A stretch of 64,000 nt of DNA from Erythrobacter sp. (GCF_035194505.1 NZ_CP136573.1:1971001-2035000); one strand, 5' to 3'; shown: positions 33,089-41,274, numbered from the stretch's first letter. Made by a program: numbers and translations. Notes: generated from the letters alone by a model not told the origin.

Positions 33089-34057
33089 TCAGAACTCGCC
33101 GCCGGTGAGGCGCTGACACACCAGATCGAGCTGATCGAGCGTGGTGTAGCGGATCGTGATCGTCCCCTTGCGCGGGTCCACCTCGGGCTTGATCTTTACG
33201 CCAAGGCCCAGAAATTCCTCAAGATGTTGCTGCACCGCGAGAATATCGGCGTTCTCGTTCAACGGCAGGGTGGGTTGGGCCTTGTGCTTGGCCGCCTCGC
33301 GGTTCGCCTTGCGGGTCAGACCCTCCATGTCGCGCACCGAGAGGCCTTCGGTCACCGCGATCTCGGCCAGATGCAGCGCATCCGGACGGCCGATCAGCGC
33401 GCGCACATGGCCGGTGGTGAGCTTGCCCTCCTCCACCCAGTCGAGCACGCGATCCGGCAGGGTCATCAGCCGCATCATGTTGGCGACGTGGCTGCGCGAC
33501 TTTTCGACCATCTTGGCGATGTCGACCTGGATCATCCCCTCCTCCTCGGAGAGGCGGTGATAGGCGCGCGCTTCCTCGACCGGGTTGAGATCCTCGCGCT
33601 GGAGGTTCTCGATCAGCGCCAGCGCCATCACCTCGCGCTCGGTCAGCAGGCGGACGAGCGCCGGAATCTCGTGCAGCCGCGCCTTCTGCGCCGCGCGCCA
33701 GCGACGTTCACCGGCGACCAGCTGGTAACCCGTGCCTTCGGGGTGCGGGCGGACGATGATCGGCTGGATCACCCCGCGCGTGGCGATCGAGGCGGCAAGC
33801 TCGTTCAGGGCATTCTCGTCGAAATGCTTGCGCGGGTTGCCGGGCAGCGGCTTGATATTCGCCAGCGCAATCATCCGCAGCGATGCGCCCGAGGCGGTCG
33901 CCACCGGCTCGGCCGGCTCCTCGCGCCGCACCAGCGGTTCTTCGCGCCGGGTCTCGCCGAGAAGCGCCCCCAGCCCCTTGCCAAGCCGCCGCGGCTTCTC
34001 CGCCGAAGGACGGGAATTGACAGACAAATCAACGGGTTGTGTGGTATCGTCGCTCAT
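33089..34057 (-). CDS. parB: Chromosome partitioning protein ParB (CTPase/CTP clamp)
   Basis: A protein of 322 residues. The N-terminal ParA-activating stretch has RLGKGLGALLGE (24-35). The CTP-binding domain carries the arginine-rich patch GERRWRA (116-122). A helix-turn-helix (about 175-200, VDIAKMVEKSRSHVANMMRL) reads parS, and a C-terminal dimerisation domain follows. ParB loads on parS and slides along DNA. It overlaps the parA stop by ATGA and ends the minus-strand operon. Five perfect parS sites lie 0.9-3.5 kb upstream. Confidence 0.97.
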   Translation of the reverse strand: MSDDTTQPVDLSVNSRPSAEKPRRLGKGLGALLGETRREEPLVRREEPAEPVATASGASLRMIALANIKPLPGNPRKHFDENALNELAASIATRGVIQPIIVRPHPEGTGYQLVAGERRWRAAQKARLHEIPALVRLLTEREVMALALIENLQREDLNPVEEARAYHRLSEEEGMIQVDIAKMVEKSRSHVANMMRLMTLPDRVLDWVEEGKLTTGHVRALIGRPDALHLAEIAVTEGLSVRDMEGLTRKANREAAKHKAQPTLPLNENADILAVQQHLEEFLGLGVKIKPEVDPRKGTITIRYTTLDQLDLVCQRLTGGEF

Positions 34058-34830
34058 GCGGCCTGTCTTTCTGCGGGAAACCGACCAATCAGCTCGCGCG
34101 CCAGCGACATATAGGCGCGGCTACCGGTGCAATGCTGGTCATAGATGAGTGCGGGGAGCCCGTGGCTCGGCGCTTCGGAGAGGCGGACGTTGCGCGGAAT
34201 CACCGTATCGAACACCAGCCCGCCGAGACAATCGCGCACATCGTCGGACACCTGATCGGTCAGGCGGTTGCGGCGATCGAACATGGTCAGCGCCACGCCG
34301 ATGATGCCGAGCCGCGGATTGAAGCGCTGCTGCACCTGATCCACCGTCTGGAGCAGCTGGCTGAGGCCTTCGAGCGCGAAGAACTCGCACTGTAGCGGCA
34401 CCAGCAGCGTATCGGCCGCGCACAGGGCGTTGAGCGTCAGCAGGCCGAGGGAGGGCGGGCAGTCGATGAAGCAGATCTCGTGGCCCTTGTGGCTCTCCAG
34501 CGCCTGGCGCAGCCGCGAGGTGCGATCCTCCACCGACACCAGCTCGACCTCGGCGCCCGAAAGATCGACCGTTGCCGGCACGATATCGAGCCGCGGGATC
34601 GTGGTGGGCACGATGGCGCTGTCGAGCGCGACTTCATCGACCAGCAGATCATAGCTGGAGATTTCACGTGAAGCAGCGTGCACACCCAGCCCGGTCGAGG
34701 CATTGCCCTGCGGATCGAGGTCCACCAGCAGCGTGCGCCAGCCCGTCGCCGCCATCGCCGTAGCGATATTGATCGCGGTGGTGGTCTTGCCCACCCCGCC
34801 CTTCTGGTTGGCGATCGCGATGGTCAGCAT
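34054..34830 (-). CDS. parA: Chromosome partitioning ATPase ParA
   Basis: A protein of 258 residues. The deviant Walker A KGGVGKTT is at 10-17, and the switch region FIDCPPSLGLLTLNAL follows. ParA forms an ATP-dependent gradient on the nucleoid that pulls ParB-parS complexes. ATG 34830 is chosen because the family begins MLTIAIANQKGG; the longer open frame to 35142 only reads the rsmG region in another frame. A three-mismatch parS-like sequence (34660-34675) lies inside the gene. Confidence 0.97.
   Translation of the reverse strand: MLTIAIANQKGGVGKTTTAINIATAMAATGWRTLLVDLDPQGNASTGLGVHAASREISSYDLLVDEVALDSAIVPTTIPRLDIVPATVDLSGAEVELVSVEDRTSRLRQALESHKGHEICFIDCPPSLGLLTLNALCAADTLLVPLQCEFFALEGLSQLLQTVDQVQQRFNPRLGIIGVALTMFDRRNRLTDQVSDDVRDCLGGLVFDTVIPRNVRLSEAPSHGLPALIYDQHCTGSRAYMSLARELIGRFPAERQAA
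34660..34675. other. Degenerate parS-like site in parA
   Basis: GATTTCACGTGAAGCA keeps the CACGTG centre but differs from the 16-bp consensus at three positions. It may be a weak ParB site or chance. Confidence 0.3.
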
Positions 34831-34886
34831 GCTATCCGTCCTCCCGCGCGCGGGATTCCGGTTGAATCCGCAGCGCAATGCGCGTG

Positions 34887-35513
34887 TCAGGCCTTCACGA
34901 TGATCCCGGCGTCGGAATCGGTCAAGGAATGTTTCACGTGAAACATTGCCCGAATCGAAGGCTTCAATGCCTCCAATTCCTGCGCCGCCGATCGTCCCTT
35001 GGGCAAGACATAGGCGGTGTGCCTTGTGGAGAAGGGTGCGGATAGCTCGAGAAGTTTGGGCAAAGGAGCAAAGGCGCGTGCCGAAATGGCGCGGGCGGCA
35101 AAGGGAGTAACCCGTTCGAGACGCTGCCCCTCGACCCTGCACTTGTGCAAACCCAGCGCGGCGATGGCCGATTCAAGGAATTCCACCCGCCGCGCACGCG
35201 ATTCGACCAGCACCACGGGCATGTTCGGGCACAGGGCGGCGATCACGAGGCCGGGAAAGCCGGGGCCGCTGCCGAGATCGAGCCACGGCCCACCCGCATT
35301 TGCGCCCAATGTTTCACGTGAAACATTTTCGATGAGCTGGGCCGAATCAGCAATGTGGCGCTGCCAGATATGCGGCTCGGTGGCTTTGGCGATGAGGTTC
35401 TGGCGCTGGTTCTCCTCCAGCACCAGAGCGCCAAAGCGTTCCAGACGTGCCATTCCCGCCGCGTCGGTGAGCCCGGCAACATAGGCGCGGGCTTCGTCTT
35501 CCGTGGTAATCAT
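34887..35513 (-). CDS. rsmG: 16S rRNA (guanine(527)-N7)-methyltransferase RsmG
   Basis: A protein of 208 residues. The SAM-binding motif LDLGSGPGFPG lies at 78-88, followed by VESRARRVEFLE. It methylates G527 in 16S rRNA. Its coding sequence contains two perfect parS sites in different reading frames: ENVSRETL (62-69) and AMFHVKH (189-195), the second near the C-terminus. The start overlaps the mnmG stop (ATGA). It is the third gene of the mnmE-mnmG-rsmG-parA-parB run. Confidence 0.95.
   Translation of the reverse strand: MITTEDEARAYVAGLTDAAGMARLERFGALVLEENQRQNLIAKATEPHIWQRHIADSAQLIENVSRETLGANAGGPWLDLGSGPGFPGLVIAALCPNMPVVLVESRARRVEFLESAIAALGLHKCRVEGQRLERVTPFAARAISARAFAPLPKLLELSAPFSTRHTAYVLPKGRSAAQELEALKPSIRAMFHVKHSLTDSDAGIIVKA
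34928..34947. other. parS site 1, inside rsmG
   Basis: A perfect 20-bp palindrome, AATGTTTCACGTGAAACATT (16-bp core 34930-34945). It is read by rsmG as MFHVKH near the protein's C-terminus. Confidence 0.95.
35308..35327. other. parS site 2, inside rsmG
   Basis: The same perfect 20-bp palindrome (core 35310-35325). It is read by rsmG in another frame as NVSRET, just before the SAM-binding motif. Confidence 0.95.
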
Positions 35514-37375
35514 GCGGCGCGCTGCCCGTCAGCAATACGGCGGCGGGCATGGACCAGCAGGGCCGAGAGCGCCGCAGGGGTCACCCCGGGAACCCGCCCA
35601 GCCGCTGCCAGCGTACCGGGTGCAGCCTTGGAGAGACGCTCGACCATCTCGTTGGAGAGACCCGGCACCTCGCCATAGGGGAAGTCTGCGGCCAGCGGCA
35701 GCGCCTCGCTCGCCCGCAGATCACGCAGCTCCGCATCCTGCCGCGCCAGATAGGGCGCATAGGCGGCATCCTCGGCCATTTCCTCGGCAAGCAGGGGATC
35801 GAGCGCGGTGACCTCCGCCAGCCACGGAGACAGGGCCTCGGGGTTCACCCCGTCATGCCGCAGCCATTCCGAGATAGGCTTCTCCCCATGATCGCGCCGC
35901 ACGGGCAGGCCGAGATCGGCGAGTTCGCGGGCGTGGATCCGCTCAGAATGTTTCACGTGAAACATTGCGCGCAATTCTTCGCGCCGTTCCCACCATGCGC
36001 GGCGCTCTTCGCCAATGCAGCCCGCTTCAATGCCCAGCCCCGTCAGGCGGGTAGCGGCATTATTGGCGCGCAGGCGCAGGCGGTACTCGGCGCGGGCGGT
36101 GAGCATCCGGTAAGGCTCTGTTACGCCCTGAAGGGTAAGATCATCGACCATCACCGCGATATAGGCATTGGCGCGATCAAGCGCGGGCGCGGCCTTTCCG
36201 AGCGCCGCGGCAGCGGCTTCCAGTCCCGCCACAAGGCCCTGCGCGGCGGCTTCCTCGTATCCCGTGGTGCCGTTGATCTGCCCCGCGCAATAGAGCCCGG
36301 GGATGGCGCGGACCTGCAAATCCGGCGTCAGCGCGCGCGGATCGATATGGTCATACTCCACGGCATAACCCGGCTGCACGATCACCGCCCGTTCGCACCC
36401 CGGCATGGCGCGCACCACGGTCTCCTGTACATCGGTCGGCAGCGAAGTGCTGATGCCGTTGGGATAGACGAGGTGGGTGTCCAGCCCCTCAGGCTCAAGG
36501 AAGACCTGATGGCCTTCGCGATCGCCGAAGCGGTGGATCTTGTCCTCGATCGAGGGACAATAGCGCGGCCCCGCCGCCGCAATCGCGCCGGAGAACAGTG
36601 GGGAGCGGTGGAGATTGGCGCGGATTGCCTCGTGCCCCGCCTGGGTGGTGCGGGTAATCGCACAGAAGACCTGCGGATTGACGCGGGCGGGGGTAAGGTC
36701 GGACATGGTCCAACGCTCGCCGTCAGAGGGCTGTTCTTCGAGCACCGCCCAGTTGATCGTCCGCCCGTCTAGGCGCGGGGGTGTACCGGTCTTGAGGCGC
36801 GCCATGGGTAGATCGGCCCCGCGCAACTGCTGGGCGAGCCGCTTGGCAGCATTCTCCCCGATACGCCCGCCCTCGAAGCGCTCTTCGCCACGGAACAGCA
36901 CGCCGCCGAGGAAGGTGCCGGTGCACAGCACCACGCGCGAGGCTTCGAGGATGGTGCCGTCCGCCAGTTCAAGTCCGGCAACGTGCCCGCCTTCGAGCAT
37001 CAGCGCGGCGGCTTCGCCCTGAACCAGCGTCAGATAGGCCTGCTCGCGCACGATGGCCTGCACTGCCGCCTTGAAGCGCACCCGGTCAGCCTGCACCCGC
37101 GGGCCCCACACGGCGCTGCCCTTGGAACGGTTGAGCATCCGATAGTGGATCGCACCTGCATCGGCTGCGCGGCCGAGCACGCCGTCGAGCGCATCGACTT
37201 CCCGCACCAGATGCCCCTTGCCGAGGCCCCCGATCGCAGGATTGCAGCTCATCGCGCCGATGGCGTCGAGATCGAAGGAGACCAGCGCCGTGCGCGCACC
37301 CATCCGCGCCGAAGCGCAAGCGGCTTCGACCCCGGCGTGCCCGCCGCCGATGACGATGACATCGTACTGGTGCAT
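35510..37375 (-). CDS. mnmG: tRNA uridine-5-carboxymethylaminomethyl modification enzyme MnmG (GidA)
   Basis: A protein of 621 residues. The FAD dinucleotide-binding loop GGGHAGVEAA is at 10-19, and the family motif GGLGKGHLVREVDALDG follows. With MnmE it installs cmnm5U34 on several tRNAs. The C-terminal helical domain, which contacts MnmE, contains a perfect parS site read as MFHVKH (about residues 471-476). ATG 37375 is the start of the Rossmann fold; the upstream extension to 37552 runs through noncoding parS sites. Confidence 0.97.
   Translation of the reverse strand: MHQYDVIVIGGGHAGVEAACASARMGARTALVSFDLDAIGAMSCNPAIGGLGKGHLVREVDALDGVLGRAADAGAIHYRMLNRSKGSAVWGPRVQADRVRFKAAVQAIVREQAYLTLVQGEAAALMLEGGHVAGLELADGTILEASRVVLCTGTFLGGVLFRGEERFEGGRIGENAAKRLAQQLRGADLPMARLKTGTPPRLDGRTINWAVLEEQPSDGERWTMSDLTPARVNPQVFCAITRTTQAGHEAIRANLHRSPLFSGAIAAAGPRYCPSIEDKIHRFGDREGHQVFLEPEGLDTHLVYPNGISTSLPTDVQETVVRAMPGCERAVIVQPGYAVEYDHIDPRALTPDLQVRAIPGLYCAGQINGTTGYEEAAAQGLVAGLEAAAAALGKAAPALDRANAYIAVMVDDLTLQGVTEPYRMLTARAEYRLRLRANNAATRLTGLGIEAGCIGEERRAWWERREELRAMFHVKHSERIHARELADLGLPVRRDHGEKPISEWLRHDGVNPEALSPWLAEVTALDPLLAEEMAEDAAYAPYLARQDAELRDLRASEALPLAADFPYGEVPGLSNEMVERLSKAAPGTLAAAGRVPGVTPAALSALLVHARRRIADGQRAA
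35947..35966. other. parS site 3, inside mnmG
   Basis: A perfect 20-bp palindrome AATGTTTCACGTGAAACATT (core 35949-35964), read as MFHVKH in the C-terminal part of MnmG. Confidence 0.95.
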
Positions 37376-37474
37376 GGGCGCGCAGATAGGCCCCGCGGGG
37401 CGGACAGTCAAAGCGGATTCCTTGGGGGTTACCCTGCGCGGCTCATTCGAAATGTTTGTGCTGCGCCCAGCTGC

Positions 37475-37490
37475 GCTTCCACGTGGAACA
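37475..37490. other. Degenerate parS-like palindrome
   Basis: GCTTCCACGTGGAACA has the CACGTG centre and a 12-bp perfect palindrome TTCCACGTGGAA, with four mismatches to the parS consensus. It lies 24 bases from parS site 4, in the mnmE-mnmG gap. Confidence 0.35.
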
Positions 37491-37511
37491 TTTGAGACCA
37501 AATTTGCGGGC

Positions 37512-37531
37512 AATGTTTCACGTGAAACATT
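37512..37531. other. parS site 4, mnmE-mnmG gap
   Basis: A perfect 20-bp palindrome (core 37514-37529) in the 211-base noncoding gap between mnmG and mnmE. Confidence 0.95.
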
Positions 37532-37550
37532 CGCGGACATTTTTGCAGGC

Positions 37551-37570
37551 AATGTTTCACGTGAAACATT
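37551..37570. other. parS site 5, mnmE-mnmG gap
   Basis: A perfect 20-bp palindrome (core 37553-37568). Its centre is 39 bp from that of site 4, close to four helical turns, so both may be bound on one face. Confidence 0.95.
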
Positions 37571-37586
37571 GCGCGCAAAATGCGGC

Positions 37587-38873
37587 TCACTTGCCGATGC
37601 AGAAGCGTCCGAAAAGGGTGTCGAGCATGTCTTCGGTGGTGGCGCGGCCGATCAGCCGGTCGAAGGCGAGGCGTGCGCGGCGCAGTTCCTCGGCCACCAA
37701 CAGCGGGTCTGACAGGCCACGCGCTCCGCCCAGTGCTTCTGCGGCCTCACCAAGCCGCGCGTGCTGGCGCGCGTTGAGCGCCGCTTGACCCGGCTTTGGC
37801 AGCGCCATGCGGGCGTCATCCACCAGCGCGGTCTTGAGCGCAACAAGCCCCTCACCCGTCGCCGCCGACACTGTAAATCGCGCCGCAGCCTTGGGCGCAA
37901 AGCCCTCGCGATCCGCCTGGGCCGCAATCTCCCAGGCACCCTGCGGCCCCTCTCCTTCCGGTCCGAGCCACAGCACCAGATCGGCGCGGTCAAGTTCGCC
38001 CAGAGCACGGTCGATCCCGATGGCTTCGATTTCATCCGCCAGTGCCCCGTCACGCAGGCCCGCCGTATCGACGAAAGTGAAGGGCACCCCGCCAATCGCA
38101 ACCGAGCGCTCGATCACATCACGCGTCGTCCCCGCAATCGGGGAGGTGATCGCCGCCTCGCTTTCGATGAGGGCGTTGAACAAGGTCGACTTTCCCGCAT
38201 TGGGCGGCCCGGCAAGGACCACGCGATAGCCCTCGCCCAGCCGTTCCGAACGCGGGCGGGAAAGCCAGTCAGCAATCTCCTGCCCCAATGCGCCAATGTT
38301 CCACGTGAAACATTCCGGAAGATCGGCGGAGTCTTCCTCGTCCGAGAAATCGAGCACGCCTTCGACCTCCGCCGAAAGCCCCAGCACGGTCTCGCGCCAC
38401 GCCTCTACCTGCCGCGACAGCGCCCCGCCCGCGTTGGCCAGCGCCGCCGCCCGTTGCAGCTCGGTCTCAGCGGAGAGGAGATCGGCCAGCCCTTCGGCCT
38501 CGGCCAGATCGATCCGGCCATTGGCAAAGGCGCGGCGGGTGAATTCACCCGGCTCGGCCTTGCGCAGACCCGGGAGCGCTGCGAGCGCGCCCTCGATGGC
38601 CGCGATCACCGCCCTTCCCCCGTGGCAATGGAGTTCGGCCAGATCCTCGCCCGTCGCGGTGTTGGGCCCGGGAAACCACAGTGCCAGCGCCTCGTCGAGC
38701 AGCGCCCCCGAAGCATCGCGCAAACGCGCCAGCGAGGCCCTGCGCGGCTCCGGCACCCGACCGGCCAGCGCCACCAGCGCAGCGCCTGCCTGCGGGCCGG
38801 AGATACGGATAACCCCGATGCCAGCCGGCGGTGCGCCGCTCGATAGCGCGAAGATCGTCGGGGTCTCGCTCAT
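37587..38873 (-). CDS. mnmE: tRNA modification GTPase MnmE (TrmE)
   Basis: A protein of 428 residues, slightly shorter than the E. coli enzyme. The N-terminal tetrahydrofolate-binding domain (about 1-115) contains ELHCHGGRAV. The G domain, inserted in a helical domain, has the P-loop GPPNAGKST (222-230) and DTAGLRD (269-275). The C-terminal FCIGK holds the essential cysteine. It partners MnmG. A one-mismatch parS-like site is embedded in it and read as CFTWN (188-192), just before the G domain. Confidence 0.96.
   Translation of the reverse strand: MSETPTIFALSSGAPPAGIGVIRISGPQAGAALVALAGRVPEPRRASLARLRDASGALLDEALALWFPGPNTATGEDLAELHCHGGRAVIAAIEGALAALPGLRKAEPGEFTRRAFANGRIDLAEAEGLADLLSAETELQRAAALANAGGALSRQVEAWRETVLGLSAEVEGVLDFSDEEDSADLPECFTWNIGALGQEIADWLSRPRSERLGEGYRVVLAGPPNAGKSTLFNALIESEAAITSPIAGTTRDVIERSVAIGGVPFTFVDTAGLRDGALADEIEAIGIDRALGELDRADLVLWLGPEGEGPQGAWEIAAQADREGFAPKAAARFTVSAATGEGLVALKTALVDDARMALPKPGQAALNARQHARLGEAAEALGGARGLSDPLLVAEELRRARLAFDRLIGRATTEDMLDTLFGRFCIGK
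38295..38314. other. Near-perfect parS site in mnmE
   Basis: AATGTTCCACGTGAAACATT differs from the palindrome by one base (core 38297-38312). It is read as CFTWN by mnmE, a third reading frame compared with the other coding sites. Confidence 0.75.
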
Positions 38874-38879
38874 CCGTGG

Positions 38880-39131
38880 TCAGTCGGCGCTTTTCTTGCC
38901 CGTCGCCGCCTTCATCCCGCTTTCGACAAAGCTCTGGAACATCTTCAGCCCCACCTGCCCCATCGGCGCCAGCGCCGAGGCATATTCCTGCAACTGCACC
39001 GGATTGGAGACCCCGCGCATCGCCTTGGTGATGTTCTCGACATAGAGATCATTGGCCGCGCTGACATCGGGCAGCCCGAGAAAGCTGCGGGCCTCTTCGG
39101 GCGTGCAATCCACTTCGATGGTGATCTTCAT
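38880..39131 (-). CDS. DUF6489 family protein
   Basis: A protein of 83 residues. It starts MKITIEVDCTPEEARSFLGL, matching the DUF6489 family common in alphaproteobacteria, then LYVENITKAMRG and MGQVGLKMFQSFVESGMKAA. It is soluble and helical, and its function is unknown. It lies 6 bases upstream of mnmE on the same strand, so it heads the operon that ends in parB. The overlap of its promoter with that of the divergent dienelactone hydrolase gene (98-base gap) is likely. Confidence 0.85.
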   Translation of the reverse strand: MKITIEVDCTPEEARSFLGLPDVSAANDLYVENITKAMRGVSNPVQLQEYASALAPMGQVGLKMFQSFVESGMKAATGKKSAD

Positions 39132-39229
39132 GAGCGCCGGTCTCCTCTCCCTGTCACCCCTCTCATTTGCGCTTGGCAGGGCCGCAAGGCAAGGGATAGA
39201 CCAAGCATCAACCCCTTCAGGAGAGACCC

Positions 39230-39928
39230 ATGAGCCTCAATGCCACGATCCCCACGCTGGACGGTGATGCCAGCTTCGGCGCCTATGTCGCGCAACCTGC
39301 CGGATCTGCACGCGGTGCGATCATCGTCATCCAGGAGATCTTCGGCGTGAATCCCGGGATCCGCCAGAAGTGCGACAAGCTCGCCGCCGAGGGCTGGCTG
39401 GCGGTCGCACCCGATCTGTTCTGGCGCTTGCAGCCGGGGATCGAGCTGGATCCCGATGTCCAGGCTGAGTTCACTCAAGCACTTGATTGGATGGGACAAT
39501 TTGAACAGGACACGGGCATCCGCGATATTGAGGCGACGATCCACTACATCCGCCGCACCCTCGGCGTCGCCAAGGTCGGCTGCGTCGGCTACTGCCTCGG
39601 CGGGCGGCTCGCCTTCATGACCGCCGCGCGCACCGATATCGACGCCTCTGTCGGCTATTACGGGGTCGGCATTGACGGACTGCTAGGCGAGAAGCACGCG
39701 ATCGCCCATCCGCTGATGCTGCACATTCCCACCGCCGACGGCTTTGTCCCGCCCGAGACCCAGGCCGCGATGCATACCGCGCTCGACGATCACCCCAGGG
39801 TGACCCTGCATGATTACGAGGGGCTCGATCACGGCTTTGCCACAGAAACCGGACTGCGCCGTCACGAGGAAGCCGCCACCCTCGCCGACAGCCGCACCGC
39901 CGCCTTCTTTGCGGACGCCCTTGCATGA
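39230..39928 (+). CDS. Dienelactone hydrolase family protein
   Basis: A protein of 232 residues, an alpha/beta hydrolase. The nucleophile is C122 (GYCLGG); E36 in the IQEIFG motif and the catalytic His in LDHGF are typical of the family. It may hydrolyse carboxymethylenebutenolide or other esters. AGGAGAGAC precedes ATG 39230. Its stop overlaps the start of the NTF2-like gene by 4 bases. Confidence 0.92.
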   Translation: MSLNATIPTLDGDASFGAYVAQPAGSARGAIIVIQEIFGVNPGIRQKCDKLAAEGWLAVAPDLFWRLQPGIELDPDVQAEFTQALDWMGQFEQDTGIRDIEATIHYIRRTLGVAKVGCVGYCLGGRLAFMTAARTDIDASVGYYGVGIDGLLGEKHAIAHPLMLHIPTADGFVPPETQAAMHTALDDHPRVTLHDYEGLDHGFATETGLRRHEEAATLADSRTAAFFADALA

Positions 39929-40326
39929 GCGCCGGGCACTACGGACTCGCGCGCTGGCACGCCTATATGGAGAGCGAGGGCGATCCGGCCCTCCTCTCCG
40001 CGCTGATTGCCGATGATTGCGTGTTCCACTCGCCCGTGGTCCACACGCCGCAATCGGGCAAGCCGATCGTCATGGCCTACCTCCTCGCCGCAGCCGAAGT
40101 GCTGGGCAATGACAGCTTCCACTATGTCCGCGAGCTGGTGGACGGGGACGAGATGATGCTCGAATTCGTCACCGAACTGAACGGGATCAGCGTCAACGGG
40201 ATCGACATCATCCGCTTCGGCGACGACGGGAAGATACATGATTTCAAGGTGATGGTGCGCCCCTTGAAGGCGATCAACACAGTGTGGGAGATGATGGGCG
40301 CGCAGTTGGCGAAGGCGAAGGGGTGA
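39925..40326 (+). CDS. NTF2-like (SnoaL-type) protein
   Basis: A protein of 133 residues with the cone-shaped NTF2-like fold: LARWHAYMESEGDPALLSALIADDC, FHSPVVHTPQSG, and the late IDIIRFGDDGKIHDFKVMVRPLKAIN. Such proteins are binding pockets or isomerases and the ligand is unknown. It is coupled by ATGA to the hydrolase gene. Its last 53 bases overlap the end of the convergent BLUF gene. Confidence 0.85.
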   Translation: MSAGHYGLARWHAYMESEGDPALLSALIADDCVFHSPVVHTPQSGKPIVMAYLLAAAEVLGNDSFHYVRELVDGDEMMLEFVTELNGISVNGIDIIRFGDDGKIHDFKVMVRPLKAINTVWEMMGAQLAKAKG

Positions 40327-40732
40327 CGCTCGTGTGGGCCGCAAAGGCCTGCACGAAGAAGTCGCGCACAGCCTGATCGATCGCCGCAGGCACATCGCCG
40401 CCCAACTCCGCGCTCATGGTGCGCAGCGCCTTGCCGAAATCGCGATCGTCGAAATAGCGCATCGGCCAGGCCGGGAAGGTCTGCTCGGCAATTGCCCGCT
40501 CCTCGATCACCGTTACCCCGGTGTGGCGAACATCGCGGCGGATCGCATCGAAGGCCGCACACAGCTTCCAGGTCGGCCCCTCCAGCACCTGAAGCAAGTG
40601 ATCCTCGGCGCGCAGCAGGATGCCGCTAAGACCCCGCGCTTCATTGGCCACACGCGCCTGATAGAGCAGATGAAACATCTCCGCCCGATCAAGCCCGGGC
40701 GCGGCCATGCTGTAATAGATGATGCGGCGCAT
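40274..40732 (-). CDS. BLUF-domain blue-light photoreceptor (short), downstream copy
   Basis: A protein of 152 residues that is almost only a BLUF domain. It binds FAD and changes its hydrogen bonding on blue light. By alignment with AppA from memory, the photochemical residues are all present: Tyr6, Asn30, Gln48 (LLQVLEG), Trp89 and Met91 (FPAWPM). There is no fused effector domain, so it must signal by protein contact. The C-terminus (Pro/Ser/Thr-rich) overlaps the NTF2-like gene by 53 bases in the opposite strand. A second BLUF gene lies just upstream on the same strand. Confidence 0.9.
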   Translation of the reverse strand: MRRIIYYSMAAPGLDRAEMFHLLYQARVANEARGLSGILLRAEDHLLQVLEGPTWKLCAAFDAIRRDVRHTGVTVIEERAIAEQTFPAWPMRYFDDRDFGKALRTMSAELGGDVPAAIDQAVRDFFVQAFAAHTSVTPSPSPTARPSSPTLC

Positions 40733-40820
40733 CGCGTGTCCCCGTTATTCGCGGGGCAGGACATGGGGTCAGCGGCGCTGAAACAGGGTTTCGCGCGCAC
40801 TAGGGATTTCCCTTAAATGC

Positions 40821-41213
40821 CTAGTTCAGCACCGCGAAATTGACGATCATCTTGCGCACTTCAGGGTCGAGCCCCTGCGGCAGATCACGCTCCAGCATCT
40901 CGCGGCGGCTGGCGATACTCTCGGCGATGAGGACCCGCTTCATTGCCCAGTCGGGGCAGGCGCGCATCGCAATCGCCCGCTTGTCGAGAACCGAGACGCC
41001 GGCGTGACGCGGATCGGCCGTGATCTTGTCCATCAGGTCCGCGACCTCCGCCTCATCACCTTCGAGCAACTGGAGGAAATTGCGCCCGTTGAACAAGAGC
41101 AGCCCGGTGATCCCGCGGGCCGGATTGTTGCGCGCGCTGGTGGCCAGAATCGCGTCGACTTCCTCGCGCGGCAAGGTCGGTGCGGTGCTGATGTAGAGAT
41201 ACTGGCTAAGCAC
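40821..41213 (-). CDS. BLUF-domain blue-light photoreceptor (short), upstream copy
   Basis: A protein of 130 residues. BLUF residues: Tyr7, Asn30, Gln48 (FLQLLEG), Trp89 and Met91 (CPDWAM). It is of the short type with a helical cap. The GTG at 41213 gives the family start LSQYLYIS and has AAGGGACGG upstream on the minus strand; an ATG at 41273 would add 20 unlikely residues. It is 88 bases before the other BLUF gene, likely one transcript. The two differ enough (few identical residues outside motifs) to be an old duplication or two separate acquisitions. Confidence 0.88.
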   Translation of the reverse strand: MLSQYLYISTAPTLPREEVDAILATSARNNPARGITGLLLFNGRNFLQLLEGDEAEVADLMDKITADPRHAGVSVLDKRAIAMRACPDWAMKRVLIAESIASRREMLERDLPQGLDPEVRKMIVNFAVLN

Positions 41214-41274
41214 GTTCCCGTCCCTTGCGTCTGTCTTTTCCGGGCCGACCCCATGGCCCGGAGGATCAACCAAG

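Noticed and set aside
34831..35142. N-terminal extension of parA
   Set aside because: It reads rsmG sequence in another frame, including parS as NVSRET; ParA proteins begin at MLTIAIANQKGG.
37376..37552. N-terminal extension of mnmG with NVSRET
   Set aside because: It is the noncoding gap with parS sites; MnmG begins at MHQYDVIVIGGG.
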